From: CAYUAG01 sp046483025 | GTDB lineage: Bacteria; Zhuqueibacterota; QNDG01; CAYUAG01 | Direction of reading: 5' to 3' | DNA length: 19,036 bases | Assembly: GCA_046483025.1 (NCBI GenBank) | Contig: JAWODZ010000172.1 | Span: forward strand, 1-19,036 | Shown here: positions 1 through 11,724 of the stretch, in pieces | Position numbering within the stretch: position 1 is the stretch's first letter | Layout: each line of letters starts with the position of its first letter | Notes under the pieces: generated by a model | Database searches by the model: none | The model's input: only the letters and a program-made list of their open reading frames with translations | Told to the model about the DNA's origin: nothing | Translations under genes and position numbers: made by a program

Positions 1-1210
<1,210 letters not shown>

Positions 1211-1294
1211 TGGAGAAAATATATAAATTCGAAAGGATTTATATCAATTTCTTTGTATATAAGATTAACCGCCATACATACGTTGTTTTATATT

Positions 1295-1370
<76 letters not shown>

Positions 1371-1436
1371 CGATATTAGGTGATTAAGATGTCAAACTTA
1401 ATATTGATTTTCGAGTTAAGGCCCCTATTATAGAGA

Positions 1437-1509
1437 GGGGAATTAGCTCAGTTGGGAGAGCATCTGGTTTGCAACCAGGAGGTCACCGGTTCGAGTCCGG
1501 TATTCTCCA
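1437..1509 (+). tRNA. tRNA-Ala (anticodon TGC)
   Basis: Acceptor GGGGAAT (1437-1443) pairs with ATTCTCC (1502-1508), discriminator A1509. The third pair is G·U, the known identity element for alanyl-tRNA synthetase. The anticodon stem CTGG/CCAG encloses TTTGCAA, giving TGC. The T arm is CCGG-TTCGAGT-CCGG. CCA is not encoded. It sits 66 bp after tRNA-Ile. Confidence 0.97.
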
Positions 1510-1560
1510 CTTTTTTAATATTTCAGTAGTTGCAATACTATTGAAAGATATTGAAAAAAA

Positions 1561-1620
1561 GTTCTTTGACATTAATGTAGCAAAATCTTAGGCAATTAAT
1601 TATCTGCCATTAGGCAAAAA
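1561..1620 (+). promoter_or_regulatory. boxA-like site and 5' arm of the pre-23S processing stem
   Basis: The sequence GTTCTTTGACA at 1561-1571 resembles the boxA antitermination signal found before 23S genes in many bacteria. From about 1569 to 1620 the sequence is nearly complementary to 4628-4682 downstream of 23S. The shared blocks are ACATTAATGTAG, GGCA-ATTAATTATCTGCCA and AGGCAAAAA. Pairing would bracket the whole 23S in a stem of about 50 bp, the expected substrate for RNase III. The complementarity is seen directly; the boxA role is inference. Confidence 0.75.
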
Positions 1621-1627
1621 GATTTTC

Positions 1628-4622
<2,995 letters not shown>

Positions 4623-4627
4623 ATATG

Positions 4628-4682
4628 TTTTTGCCTGTGGCAGATAATTAGTTGCTTAATAATGATTTTTCTACATTAATGT
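4628..4682 (+). other. 3' arm of the pre-23S processing stem
   Basis: This segment is the near-exact reverse complement of 1569-1620. Blocks TTTTTGCC, TGGCAGATAATTA and CTACATTAATGT match, with a short asymmetric bulge around 4658-4668. It should base-pair with the 5' arm to loop out the 23S for RNase III cleavage. Confidence 0.75.
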
Positions 4683-4690
4683 AATATTAT

Positions 4691-4808
4691 TCTCGGTGAT
4701 TATAGCGAAAAGGAAACACCCGATACCATGCCGAACTCGGAAGTTAAGCTTTTCAGCGCTGATGGTACGACTTGGGAGACCATGTCGAAGAGTAAGACAT
4801 TGCCGGGA
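4691..4808 (+). rRNA. rrf: 5S ribosomal RNA
   Basis: About 118 nt. The terminal helix is TCTCGGTG (4691-4698) with TGCCGGGA (4801-4808), closing through Watson-Crick and G·U pairs. Internal landmarks are GGAAACACCCGATACCATGCC and CCGAACTCGGAAGTTAAGC, typical of 5S loops B and C. It is the last gene of the rRNA operon, 8 bp after the 23S processing arm and 12 bp before the terminator. Confidence 0.95.
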
Positions 4809-4820
4809 TTTAATTTTAAA

Positions 4821-4853
4821 CCCCGAATTAAATAAATTCGGGGTTTTTTTTTT
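4821..4853 (+). terminator. rho-independent terminator of the rRNA operon
   Basis: The stem CCCCGAATT (4821-4829) pairs perfectly with AATTCGGGG (4835-4843) around a 5-nt loop, followed by ten T residues. The A residues just upstream (4818-4820) extend the stem with the T run. Its place right after 5S fits the end of the rRNA transcript. Confidence 0.95.
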
Positions 4854-4945
4854 GATTAAGTTTCTAAATATTTAGCGTAATAGGTTAAAAAAAATTTTAG
4901 GTACTAATATTTTTTACATACAATAACTGAAGACAGGAGTAAACA

Positions 4946-5890
4946 ATGAAGAAATCTACTCATTGCCTTAACTGCGAAAAAAGAATAGGTGATTCTAACT
5001 ATTGTCATCACTGTGGTCAGCGTAATACAGATAAACGTATTCCGATAAAAGATTTTTTCCATGATTTTTTAAAAGATTATTTTACTTTTGACTCAAAATT
5101 TTTTCGAAGCTTATTTCCTCTTTTATGTAAACCAGGTTATTTGACTAATGAATATACTTCCGGTCGCCGAGTAAATTTTATTTTTCCTTTACGGCTGTAC
5201 TTGTTTACAACTTTTTTGTTTTTCTTTGTGGTTGCGGTACAAAGCAAGATCGATCATAACAAAACTTCAGAGACAAGTGTACCCCAAACAATATCAAAGG
5301 ATTCTCTTCTTATTGTATTCAATACACTTATTCCATCACAGTCAAATGAGGACAGGCAATATATCGTTACTCATCTTGATTCATCTTTTTCCATTTATCC
5401 CAAGAAAGATGAAAAAAATATTGATATAAGCATTACCGGATTAGATTCTTCCTCAGCACTTTACAGTTATTTTAAAGGTAAAGAAGAGTATTTAGAAAGT
5501 CAGGGTCAAGAAGGAATAATTATCTTTTGGAAATCTGTAGTTGAGCAAATACCTAAAGTATTATTTATTATGGTGCCTTTTTTTGCTCTCATATTAAAGT
5601 TACTTTATTTACGACGTAAACGATACTATGTAGAACACTTAGTTTTTTCGTTTCATATACACACTTTTATTTTTTTGTTTTTATTAGTACCGTTTTTTAT
5701 TTTTCGTTGGTATACTGTTTTATTCATTTTCTTAGCAATAGTGTTATATTTATTTGTTGCAATGAAACGAGTTTATGAACAGTCATTTTTTAAGACTTTG
5801 GTTAAAATGTGTGTATTGCTTTTTGTCTATTTGGTCTCTACTGTACCGGCCTTTATGATACTGGTCTTTTTAGCCATTATAAGTGTATAA
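4946..5890 (+). CDS. DUF3667-like zinc-ribbon membrane protein
   Basis: 314 residues, function unknown. The N-terminus has a four-cysteine zinc ribbon: C8-x2-C11 and C20-x2-CG-Q (C20, C23). A stretch containing FDSKFFRSL, KPGYLTNEYTSGRRV and the first membrane segment follows at about 45-100. This order (zinc ribbon, FD..R.L, PG....Y..G.R) is what I know from the DUF3667 family, frequent in Bacteroidota and relatives. A hydrophilic region at about 101-190 may lie outside the membrane. Further membrane segments lie near 195-220, 231-275 and 285-312. ATG is preceded by AGGAG at 4935-4939 with good spacing. It stands alone between the rRNA terminator and a mobile element. The family assignment is by motif recall, and no function is claimed. 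Confidence 0.75.
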   Translation: MKKSTHCLNCEKRIGDSNYCHHCGQRNTDKRIPIKDFFHDFLKDYFTFDSKFFRSLFPLLCKPGYLTNEYTSGRRVNFIFPLRLYLFTTFLFFFVVAVQSKIDHNKTSETSVPQTISKDSLLIVFNTLIPSQSNEDRQYIVTHLDSSFSIYPKKDEKNIDISITGLDSSSALYSYFKGKEEYLESQGQEGIIIFWKSVVEQIPKVLFIMVPFFALILKLLYLRRKRYYVEHLVFSFHIHTFIFLFLLVPFFIFRWYTVLFIFLAIVLYLFVAMKRVYEQSFFKTLVKMCVLLFVYLVSTVPAFMILVFLAIISV

Positions 5891-5921
5891 TGAGTCATTG
5901 ATTAATAAAAGAAGGGTAAAG

Positions 5922-6103
5922 TGCATATTCCGGCCGCAAGTTGCCACCTGTTCCGGAGTATGTTGCCACCCATTCCGGTTTAATGTTGCCACCTATTCCG
6001 GTTGAATGTTGCCACGTAGTAGGTTATATTAGAGTGAAATGTCCAATAAATGATGTGGTAACCTCTAAACCGGAATGGGTGGCAAGGTTAACCGGAATAC
6101 GCA
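5922..6103. mobile_element. 182-bp non-autonomous element with IS21-like ends (MITE-like)
   Basis: The left outer end TGCATATTCCGG matches the right outer end read in reverse, TGCGTATTCCGG. Both are followed 6-7 bp later by TTGCCACC and an inner TTCCGG. The element starts with TG and ends with CA. It is flanked by a perfect 6-bp direct repeat GTAAAG (5916-5921 and 6104-6109), the expected mark of target duplication. Repeated subterminal units and TG...CA ends with 4-8 bp target duplications are known for the IS21 family. There is no room for istA or istB, so movement would need a transposase supplied from elsewhere. It sits between two convergent genes and interrupts neither. The family assignment is inference; the ends and direct repeats are seen directly. 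Confidence 0.75.
5941..6015 (+). repeat. tandem subterminal repeats TTGCCACC-N2-TTCCGG
   Basis: Four copies on the + strand start at 5941, 5963, 5986 and 6009, spaced 22, 23 and 23 bp. The fourth is cut short to TTGCCAC. One inverted copy lies at 6069-6085, the exact reverse complement of the copy at 5963-5979. The two-turn spacing puts all copies on one face of the helix, consistent with transposase binding sites. Confidence 0.85.
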
Positions 6104-6128
6104 GTAAAGGGGGAAAAAGGATAATTGC

Positions 6129-6950
6129 CTAAATTTCTACTCCTAGAAATCCTTTAAAAGCAAAACCAAATGCAATAGATAAAATGAAAAAGAGAACCAG
6201 CCAGTGAATGTGTAATCCTGCAAATTCTACTGGTTTATAAGGATAGTGTACAGTTATTTCTTTTAAAAATTGATTGTCAGGCAGGGTTTTTTCTCCGGGA
6301 TTTAAGAATGCTGAAATTGAATATTTATTTTTTCTTGAACCAGCTATGAGCTTAGAATGTGTATCAATTACAATCCTTTTAGTGATTTTTATAGTATCAT
6401 AGATACAATGTACATGCCATATGCCTTTTTTGACTCCTTTTATCCTCCAGTAAATTTTATTCTGAGCAGGTATACGTACTGGATCTGTCTCAATGCTAAT
6501 ACCTCCAGAATCAGAAAGAGAAATTTTTTGCAGAGGAATATTCTCTTTTACAGTAACAGACACGATTGCTTGTTCTTGTATTTTAAGAGGACGGTTTCCA
6601 TAACGTGAGCCAATCTGGATTAGTATTAGTGAAACAGGAATAAAAAGGACAATAAGTGGTCTAATAACCTGAACAAAGTATGACAGGTTAGCAGTAAATA
6701 ATCTTACTGCTGCAAAGAGAGATAGACTAATATCATCATTATATAGTCTGAGTTCAAGTAAGTAAGCTTTGATTTTATTTTTAACCTGGTGAATTTTTTT
6801 TTGGTTTGATACTTTTTTAAAAATGAAAAGCATTACAATACCGGTCAAAGAAGAGACAAAAAGAATAGCCCAGAAAGCATTCAGGTTTTTAAAAGGGAAG
6901 AGTAAAATATCAAACAGAGTATTTAAAAAAGTATTAATTATATTGATCAT
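6129..6950 (-). CDS. membrane protein with DUF106/EMC3-like N-terminal layout
   Basis: 273 residues, not firmly recognised. A membrane segment at about 25-45 is followed by a charged, probably cytoplasmic helical stretch at 46-92 (KKVSNQKKIHQVKNKIKAYL and onward). A second membrane segment lies at about 95-114. Then come some 130 residues rich in short beta-type stretches (118-245) and a final membrane segment at 247-268, ending in GFLGVEI. A first TM, then a basic helical pair, then more TMs resembles the Oxa1/DUF106/EMC3 insertase superfamily, but I see no decisive motif. The beta-rich part would lie outside the cytoplasm. It is the last gene of a four-gene operon, 117 bp after the small gene. 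A weak AAAGGA lies upstream of the ATG. Confidence 0.65.
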   Translation of the reverse strand: MINIINTFLNTLFDILLFPFKNLNAFWAILFVSSLTGIVMLFIFKKVSNQKKIHQVKNKIKAYLLELRLYNDDISLSLFAAVRLFTANLSYFVQVIRPLIVLFIPVSLILIQIGSRYGNRPLKIQEQAIVSVTVKENIPLQKISLSDSGGISIETDPVRIPAQNKIYWRIKGVKKGIWHVHCIYDTIKITKRIVIDTHSKLIAGSRKNKYSISAFLNPGEKTLPDNQFLKEITVHYPYKPVEFAGLHIHWLVLFFILSIAFGFAFKGFLGVEI

Positions 6951-7067
6951 AAGAAGATGTTATTCCTTTTTTCTAAACAATAAAATTACAAATTTTAAAG
7001 ATCAAAATGAAAAGTGTAAACTTAAAATCATAGGTTATTTATTCTTTATATTAAATTCTTGGTTGAA

Positions 7068-7262
7068 CTAAGAAATATACCCCAAACCCTGCAGTCTTTT
7101 CTTTACTGCATCCACTGAATCATCGCCGTCTTCAATTTTTGCGATTTCTTTTTCCAGAATATGAGAAATAAACTCTTCCACAGATGAATACCCGGCAGTC
7201 TGGGAATATTTTTTTGCTTTTTCAAATATTTCTTTTTGAATCTTAATTTTTTTAGTAGACAT
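7068..7262 (-). CDS. small ribbon-helix-helix-like protein
   Basis: 64 residues. The N-terminal KKIKIQKEIFEKAKKYSQTA, followed by GYSSVEEFISHIL, has the strand-helix-turn-helix pattern of CopG/Arc-type ribbon-helix-helix proteins. A short acidic linker (EDGDDS) leads to a C-terminal VKKRLQGLGYIS. This RL..LGY-type tail also occurs at the very C-terminus of many sulfatases and related alkaline-phosphatase-superfamily proteins, from memory. It could be a local regulator or a small partner of the neighbouring enzymes. GGAG at 7270-7273 lies 7 nt before the ATG. It starts 41 bp after the upstream phosphatase gene. Confidence 0.75.
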   Translation of the reverse strand: MSTKKIKIQKEIFEKAKKYSQTAGYSSVEEFISHILEKEIAKIEDGDDSVDAVKKRLQGLGYIS

Positions 7263-7303
7263 ACATAGACTCCATATTAATTTTTTAAAAAATATCTAAT
7301 AAA

Positions 7304-9313
7304 TTACTTATGAAAAACTGATCTTCCATCCATCAAAGGATGTGCAGGAAAGCCGAATCTTTCCAGAATCGAGGGAGCAAGATCCCATAAACCGGGTGCC
7401 TGTTTTTTTATCTCCCGGTTACAGAGTAGTACCCCCGGGACAATATCAGGATGCATACAGTGATCAGATGACCATTTATCTGTTCTGTCCCCGATTATTT
7501 CTTTGGGAAATTTTCCCAGAACTGAATAATCACTGATTCGGTATCCTTTGGCATAACCGATGACAATATCGGGTGCTAAGTTTAATTGAGGACCAGAGTA
7601 GATGTCTTTGGTATCGTAAGCATCTACTACAACCTTTTGGCCTGTTTTAGGATCTTTAACATTTCTCAGTTTATGAATAATTTCAGCTACAATTTTATCC
7701 CGCTCTTCAGGCAAAACAGAACCGTGCATTTCCCGACCATAGAGATTTATATAGATGCTGTTCAGTCCTATAACATAAGCCTTGGTTTTGTCCCAATTTA
7801 CATAATCAAAATAAACACTTTTATGATACCGGCTCCTGTCAGTTACAGCGGTAAATCCATTTTCAACCAGCCAGGTGCTGACATTAAACTCACGTGTGAA
7901 AGGTGAAAATCCATGATCAGAAAGTATGAACAAGGTGCTTCTATTATCCATTTTTGTTAGGGTTTTTCCCAGAACATTATCCATAGCTTTATAGATATCC
8001 GGAACAGCATTTTTTACTTGAGGGGTAGCATTAAAGTCATAAAGAGGATGAGATGGATTCATGGTTCTTAGCAGCATATGAGAATTCTGGTCAATACTGG
8101 AAAAATAGAAAAAGAATAATCCTTTATTAAAACGGTTCAGGAGGTAATCAAAAGCTTTTAGCCGTTCATCTAATACAGCCTTAGATTGAACTAAAAATTC
8201 ATCATCAGAAAAAATATCATGAGAAAGTGCTTTTGTATCCTCCGGGAACCCTTGTGTATAAAAACGCCCTAAGCCGTCTGATAATTTTTGGGAATATTCT
8301 CTAGGATTGCTTAAGGGAGAATCCGGGATTTTAGGATCAACATTAATGGGGGATACATAGAGTCTCAGGTAGGGGTGAACATGTTGAACGTAGAAACGTA
8401 CCATCCCGTGAACCGTAGCAATTAAGGGGAGCAGTTTAAATTCAATTGGTATCCATGTAGTCCATTCTCCTTTTGCAAGTACTAGTTCCTTACCTTGTAT
8501 GGTGATTTTAATAGTGTCTTCCCAGGGATCTCGGTTAACACTAAAGGTAATGGAGCTGGTATTAATTTTTTTGTTGAGAGGATTAGTGGGGCCTTCAAGT
8601 TTACATGAATATTGATGCTCCTGGGGTCGCACATATACTACTCTTCCTCCGCTTACATTTTCCAGATTACTGCTTCTGTTTTCTGTAAACAGAGTAAAGG
8701 TTCCGTAGGTTCCCAGTAAATCAGGTGTGCCAAGACCACTGATCTGTTTTGCTTTACCTTCAGTAACAGGATAATTGGCAGGGAGTTTATACAGCCATAC
8801 AGGTATATCATGTTTTTCCAGTGCAGACCAGAAAGTAGGTCCTTTGCGTAGTAGTTCCACTTTTCCACTTTTTAGAGGTATTGACCAGGAACCTATATCT
8901 ATACTATTTTCAGGCTCATAGGTTCTTGAAGTAGAGAGAAAGGGAATAAATTGGGCCGGATCACGATGAACAAAGTCGTATATTCCATGTACTCCAGGGT
9001 TTGCGCCGCTGATAAAACTTGCCCAGGCAACCGGACTTTGGGGAGGCAGGGTAGTTCTTAAATTACTGAAATAGTTGTTGTGTAAAAATTTTTTAAAATT
9101 CGGCATCATTCCTTTTTGGATAAAAAGATTCAGTAATCCCGGATCCATTCCATCAATACCCAGAATAAATACTTTGTCATCCCGTTTTGTATTCTTAATT
9201 ACAGGTGCTGCAAATATTTTATTTCCCAGCTGAGAAACAGTAGCGATTCCAGCGGCTGCCTTAGCAGATTTGGTTATAAATTCACGGCGGTTAATTTTTT
9301 TATTTTCAGACAT
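7304..9313 (-). CDS. Tat-exported alkaline-phosphatase-superfamily phosphodiesterase-like enzyme
   Basis: 669 residues, type I phosphodiesterase / nucleotide pyrophosphatase-like. The N-terminus has a twin-arginine motif (NRREFITKS, residues 8-16), a short apolar stretch and a likely cleavage site near AAP (35-37), so export in folded form is predicted. Metal and nucleophile residues of the superfamily are visible: D54 in GIDGMDP, S93 in PPQSPVAWASF (position of the Thr/Ser nucleophile), D408/H412 in SSIDQNSH, D466-H467 in LSDHGF, and H618 in SSDHCMHPD. The substrate is unknown: a phosphodiester or sulfate ester in the envelope is plausible. It starts 18 bp after the upstream paralogue, with AAGGT overlapping that spacer, so the two are cotranscribed. 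All catalytic positions look intact. Confidence 0.88.
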   Translation of the reverse strand: MSENKKINRREFITKSAKAAAGIATVSQLGNKIFAAPVIKNTKRDDKVFILGIDGMDPGLLNLFIQKGMMPNFKKFLHNNYFSNLRTTLPPQSPVAWASFISGANPGVHGIYDFVHRDPAQFIPFLSTSRTYEPENSIDIGSWSIPLKSGKVELLRKGPTFWSALEKHDIPVWLYKLPANYPVTEGKAKQISGLGTPDLLGTYGTFTLFTENRSSNLENVSGGRVVYVRPQEHQYSCKLEGPTNPLNKKINTSSITFSVNRDPWEDTIKITIQGKELVLAKGEWTTWIPIEFKLLPLIATVHGMVRFYVQHVHPYLRLYVSPINVDPKIPDSPLSNPREYSQKLSDGLGRFYTQGFPEDTKALSHDIFSDDEFLVQSKAVLDERLKAFDYLLNRFNKGLFFFYFSSIDQNSHMLLRTMNPSHPLYDFNATPQVKNAVPDIYKAMDNVLGKTLTKMDNRSTLFILSDHGFSPFTREFNVSTWLVENGFTAVTDRSRYHKSVYFDYVNWDKTKAYVIGLNSIYINLYGREMHGSVLPEERDKIVAEIIHKLRNVKDPKTGQKVVVDAYDTKDIYSGPQLNLAPDIVIGYAKGYRISDYSVLGKFPKEIIGDRTDKWSSDHCMHPDIVPGVLLCNREIKKQAPGLWDLAPSILERFGFPAHPLMDGRSVFHK

Positions 9314-9331
9314 AGTTGATTACCTTTTTGT

Positions 9332-11518
9332 TCAATTTTTATTGCTACCATTATTTTTATAGAATAATTTGGGAATAGATAAAATTTTCCCGTCAATAAA
9401 TAATGGAGGTGTTATACCAAATAAAGACAGAATTGTGGGAGCGAAATCCATAATATTAGGATCATTATTTTTAATTTCATAGTTACTCAGAAGAATTCCT
9501 CTGACGATTTCCGGATCGACCCCATGATCTCCACTCCAGTTTTTGGTATTGTCTTCAAATACCATATCACTCGTCTTTCCTATAGCAGCATCCCAGGAAG
9601 TTCGATATCCTTCATTATAGCCGACAATCATGTCCGGAGCGTCAGCTCGATATGGTCCGTTATATATATTGCTGCTATTATAAAGTGTATTAATAGCAGT
9701 TTTTCCGTTATCAGTATCTTTAAGTCCGGAGAGTTTATTGATGAGTTCATTTTTCAAATGTTCTTCTTCTTTGCCAGGTTTTACAATACCATTTCTCTCT
9801 CTTCCCTTAATATTTAAATACATTCCTGCCAGGCCGAGAGCATAGGCTTTGGTCTTTGACCAGTCCACATTTTGTAAATACTCTCCGGAAAAGTTACCAT
9901 TTTTTAACACAAGATAACCGTTTTTATAGAGCCAGGAATTCAGATTTACTCCCCGAATAAAAGGTTTGAATCCATGATCAGACATAACAAAAAGCAGTGT
10001 CTGATTATCTATTTTCTCTAATACAGAACCCAGCATAGTATCTGCATATTTGTAGAGATCTTCAATTACATGAGCATATTTTTTTTCATCTTTATTTTTG
10101 TTAGCCGGATGATCTTGCACTAAATAGCGGAAAAACATATGCTGAATGCGATCAGTAATATCAAAAACACAGGCACATACTCCGTGTTTTGTTTTTTTCA
10201 AAGCATGGAAAAATTGATTTTCACGTTCTTTCTGAAATTTATAGGCCTGCTTGATAAATGAATCTTCATTCAATATGTTTTCATTGAGTGACCAGGTATC
10301 CTCAAGGAGCCCCAGGGTACCGTAGTTTCCAAAAAGCTTTGCCAGGTACACAGAATAATAGTAAGGATGGGAGATCGGAAGTGCTGGTTTTTCCGGATCA
10401 ATATTAATGGGAGAAATATAAAGCTCAATTTCAGGTTTAAGACTGGTAAGATAAAACTGACAAATTCCGTTTATCTTTATACCGAGCCCTGCTTTAAATT
10501 GTACTTTTATCCAGGGAGAAAAAGTACGGATTTTTAAAGAGTATTGATTTTTTTTTATTTTTAATACTGCTTTTTCAGACTCCGGGAAAACAGTAATTGT
10601 AAAGGGTAAAGTAATAGGGCTATGCGGTTCTTTTATACTGTTATCAGGACCTAACAGATATCCCCGATATACATTTTTGCTTTCCCTATGTAAAGTAAAC
10701 TGTTGCCCACCGGTATAAATGTCTTTGGTTTTTTTTGATTTTGTGGAATAAAATGAAAAAGTACCCTGAGTACCACGCAAATCAGGGGTACACATAGCTG
10801 AAAGCATTATCCCGTAAAATTTTTCCGGGGGGAAGGTAATAGGAACCCGCAGGATATGGCTGAAAACACCGTTATCTCCCAGTATTTTCCAAAATGATTT
10901 ACTTTTGCGGAGAAAGGAAATAGAAGGTTTACCTAAAGGTATGTGGTATTTTCCTATTCTAATTGTTTTAGAGGGTGGATGTACCTGGGAGGAAGAGAGT
11001 TCGGGTAAATAGGTTTTTGGGTTACGCATAAGAAAATCGTAGATCTTGTGGCGGGCAGGATTAACACCAGTGGCAAAAGATGACCAGGCAACTGGGGAGA
11101 GAGAAGGATAGGTAGTGCCTAACCTTTTATAACAACCCTTTTCTTTTAATTTTTTAAAATTAGGCATTTTACCCTGGGACATATATTTGTCACATAAATC
11201 AGGATCCAGTCCATCATATCCAACTACTACAATACGAGGTATAACAGATTTTTTTTTATATTTTTTTCTTTTAAATATTCGGATTAATATTTTTATGGGA
11301 AGAGTAAGAAAACTGAAAAGTGCTAAAATAAAAGATATGAGCAGGGCAATAAGAGATGAGAGAAAAGCAAATCCAGCACCAGGACCAATATAGGCGTAGA
11401 CATTATCAGGAATAGTAAGAAGAATTATCATTGCACAAAAAACAAATATCTTTATTTTGAATTTGTTTAAATATAATTTTAAATAGGGTTTTATAAGTTT
11501 AAAAAATTTAAGTACCAT
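9332..11518 (-). CDS. membrane-anchored alkaline-phosphatase-superfamily phosphodiesterase-like enzyme
   Basis: 728 residues, a clear paralogue of the next gene in the operon. The N-terminus has a hydrophobic segment at about 22-40 ending in VYA, then YIGPGAGFAF, then a second hydrophobic segment at about 50-80, then a strongly basic run (KRKKYKKK, 83-90). The catalytic domain follows: D102 in GYDGLDP, S141 in YPSLSPVAWSSF as nucleophile, D456/H460 in ITDRIQH, D514-H515 in MSDHGF, and H666 in WSGDHGVDP. By the positive-inside rule the basic run suggests the domain faces the cytoplasm, unlike its Tat-exported partner, but this is inference. It is the first gene of the operon. The start is chosen as the ATG just upstream of the hydrophobic segment; its RBS is weak. 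Confidence 0.87.
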   Translation of the reverse strand: MVLKFFKLIKPYLKLYLNKFKIKIFVFCAMIILLTIPDNVYAYIGPGAGFAFLSSLIALLISFILALFSFLTLPIKILIRIFKRKKYKKKSVIPRIVVVGYDGLDPDLCDKYMSQGKMPNFKKLKEKGCYKRLGTTYPSLSPVAWSSFATGVNPARHKIYDFLMRNPKTYLPELSSSQVHPPSKTIRIGKYHIPLGKPSISFLRKSKSFWKILGDNGVFSHILRVPITFPPEKFYGIMLSAMCTPDLRGTQGTFSFYSTKSKKTKDIYTGGQQFTLHRESKNVYRGYLLGPDNSIKEPHSPITLPFTITVFPESEKAVLKIKKNQYSLKIRTFSPWIKVQFKAGLGIKINGICQFYLTSLKPEIELYISPINIDPEKPALPISHPYYYSVYLAKLFGNYGTLGLLEDTWSLNENILNEDSFIKQAYKFQKERENQFFHALKKTKHGVCACVFDITDRIQHMFFRYLVQDHPANKNKDEKKYAHVIEDLYKYADTMLGSVLEKIDNQTLLFVMSDHGFKPFIRGVNLNSWLYKNGYLVLKNGNFSGEYLQNVDWSKTKAYALGLAGMYLNIKGRERNGIVKPGKEEEHLKNELINKLSGLKDTDNGKTAINTLYNSSNIYNGPYRADAPDMIVGYNEGYRTSWDAAIGKTSDMVFEDNTKNWSGDHGVDPEIVRGILLSNYEIKNNDPNIMDFAPTILSLFGITPPLFIDGKILSIPKLFYKNNGSNKN

Positions 11519-11557
11519 GACATATATCCGATCAAAATTACTTTTTATTTTTTAGAT

Positions 11558-11584
11558 ATTATAAGCTCATTTTAGTTATAACAA
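11558..11584 (-). promoter_or_regulatory. candidate promoter for the phosphatase operon
   Basis: Read on the minus strand, a perfect TATAAT (11563-11558) lies 15 bp from TTGTTA (11584-11579), about 40 bp before the first ATG of the operon. The spacer is shorter than ideal, and the region is so AT-rich that chance matches are expected. Confidence 0.35.
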
Positions 11585-11659
11585 AGATATAATAATGGAT
11601 AATAAAAAGCAAGTTTATACTATCTTTTTATAATAATAATTATTTATAAAATCTACAAT

Positions 11660-11688
11660 TTGATTTTTATATTTAAAATTATTAGATT
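11660..11688 (+). promoter_or_regulatory. weak candidate promoter for the greA operon
   Basis: TTGATT (11660-11665) and TAGATT (11683-11688), spaced 17 bp, lie 37 bp before the greA start. Each box matches consensus at four of six bases in very AT-rich sequence, so it is only a candidate. Confidence 0.25.
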
Positions 11689-11724
11689 TAGTTCTGATTC
11701 TACATATTATATTAAGGAGAAATT

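Noticed and set aside
5941..6085. CRISPR array, suggested by regularly spaced TTGCCACC units
   Set aside because: Units are 17 bp with spacers of only about 6 bp, one copy is inverted, and the whole is bounded by terminal inverted repeats and a target duplication.
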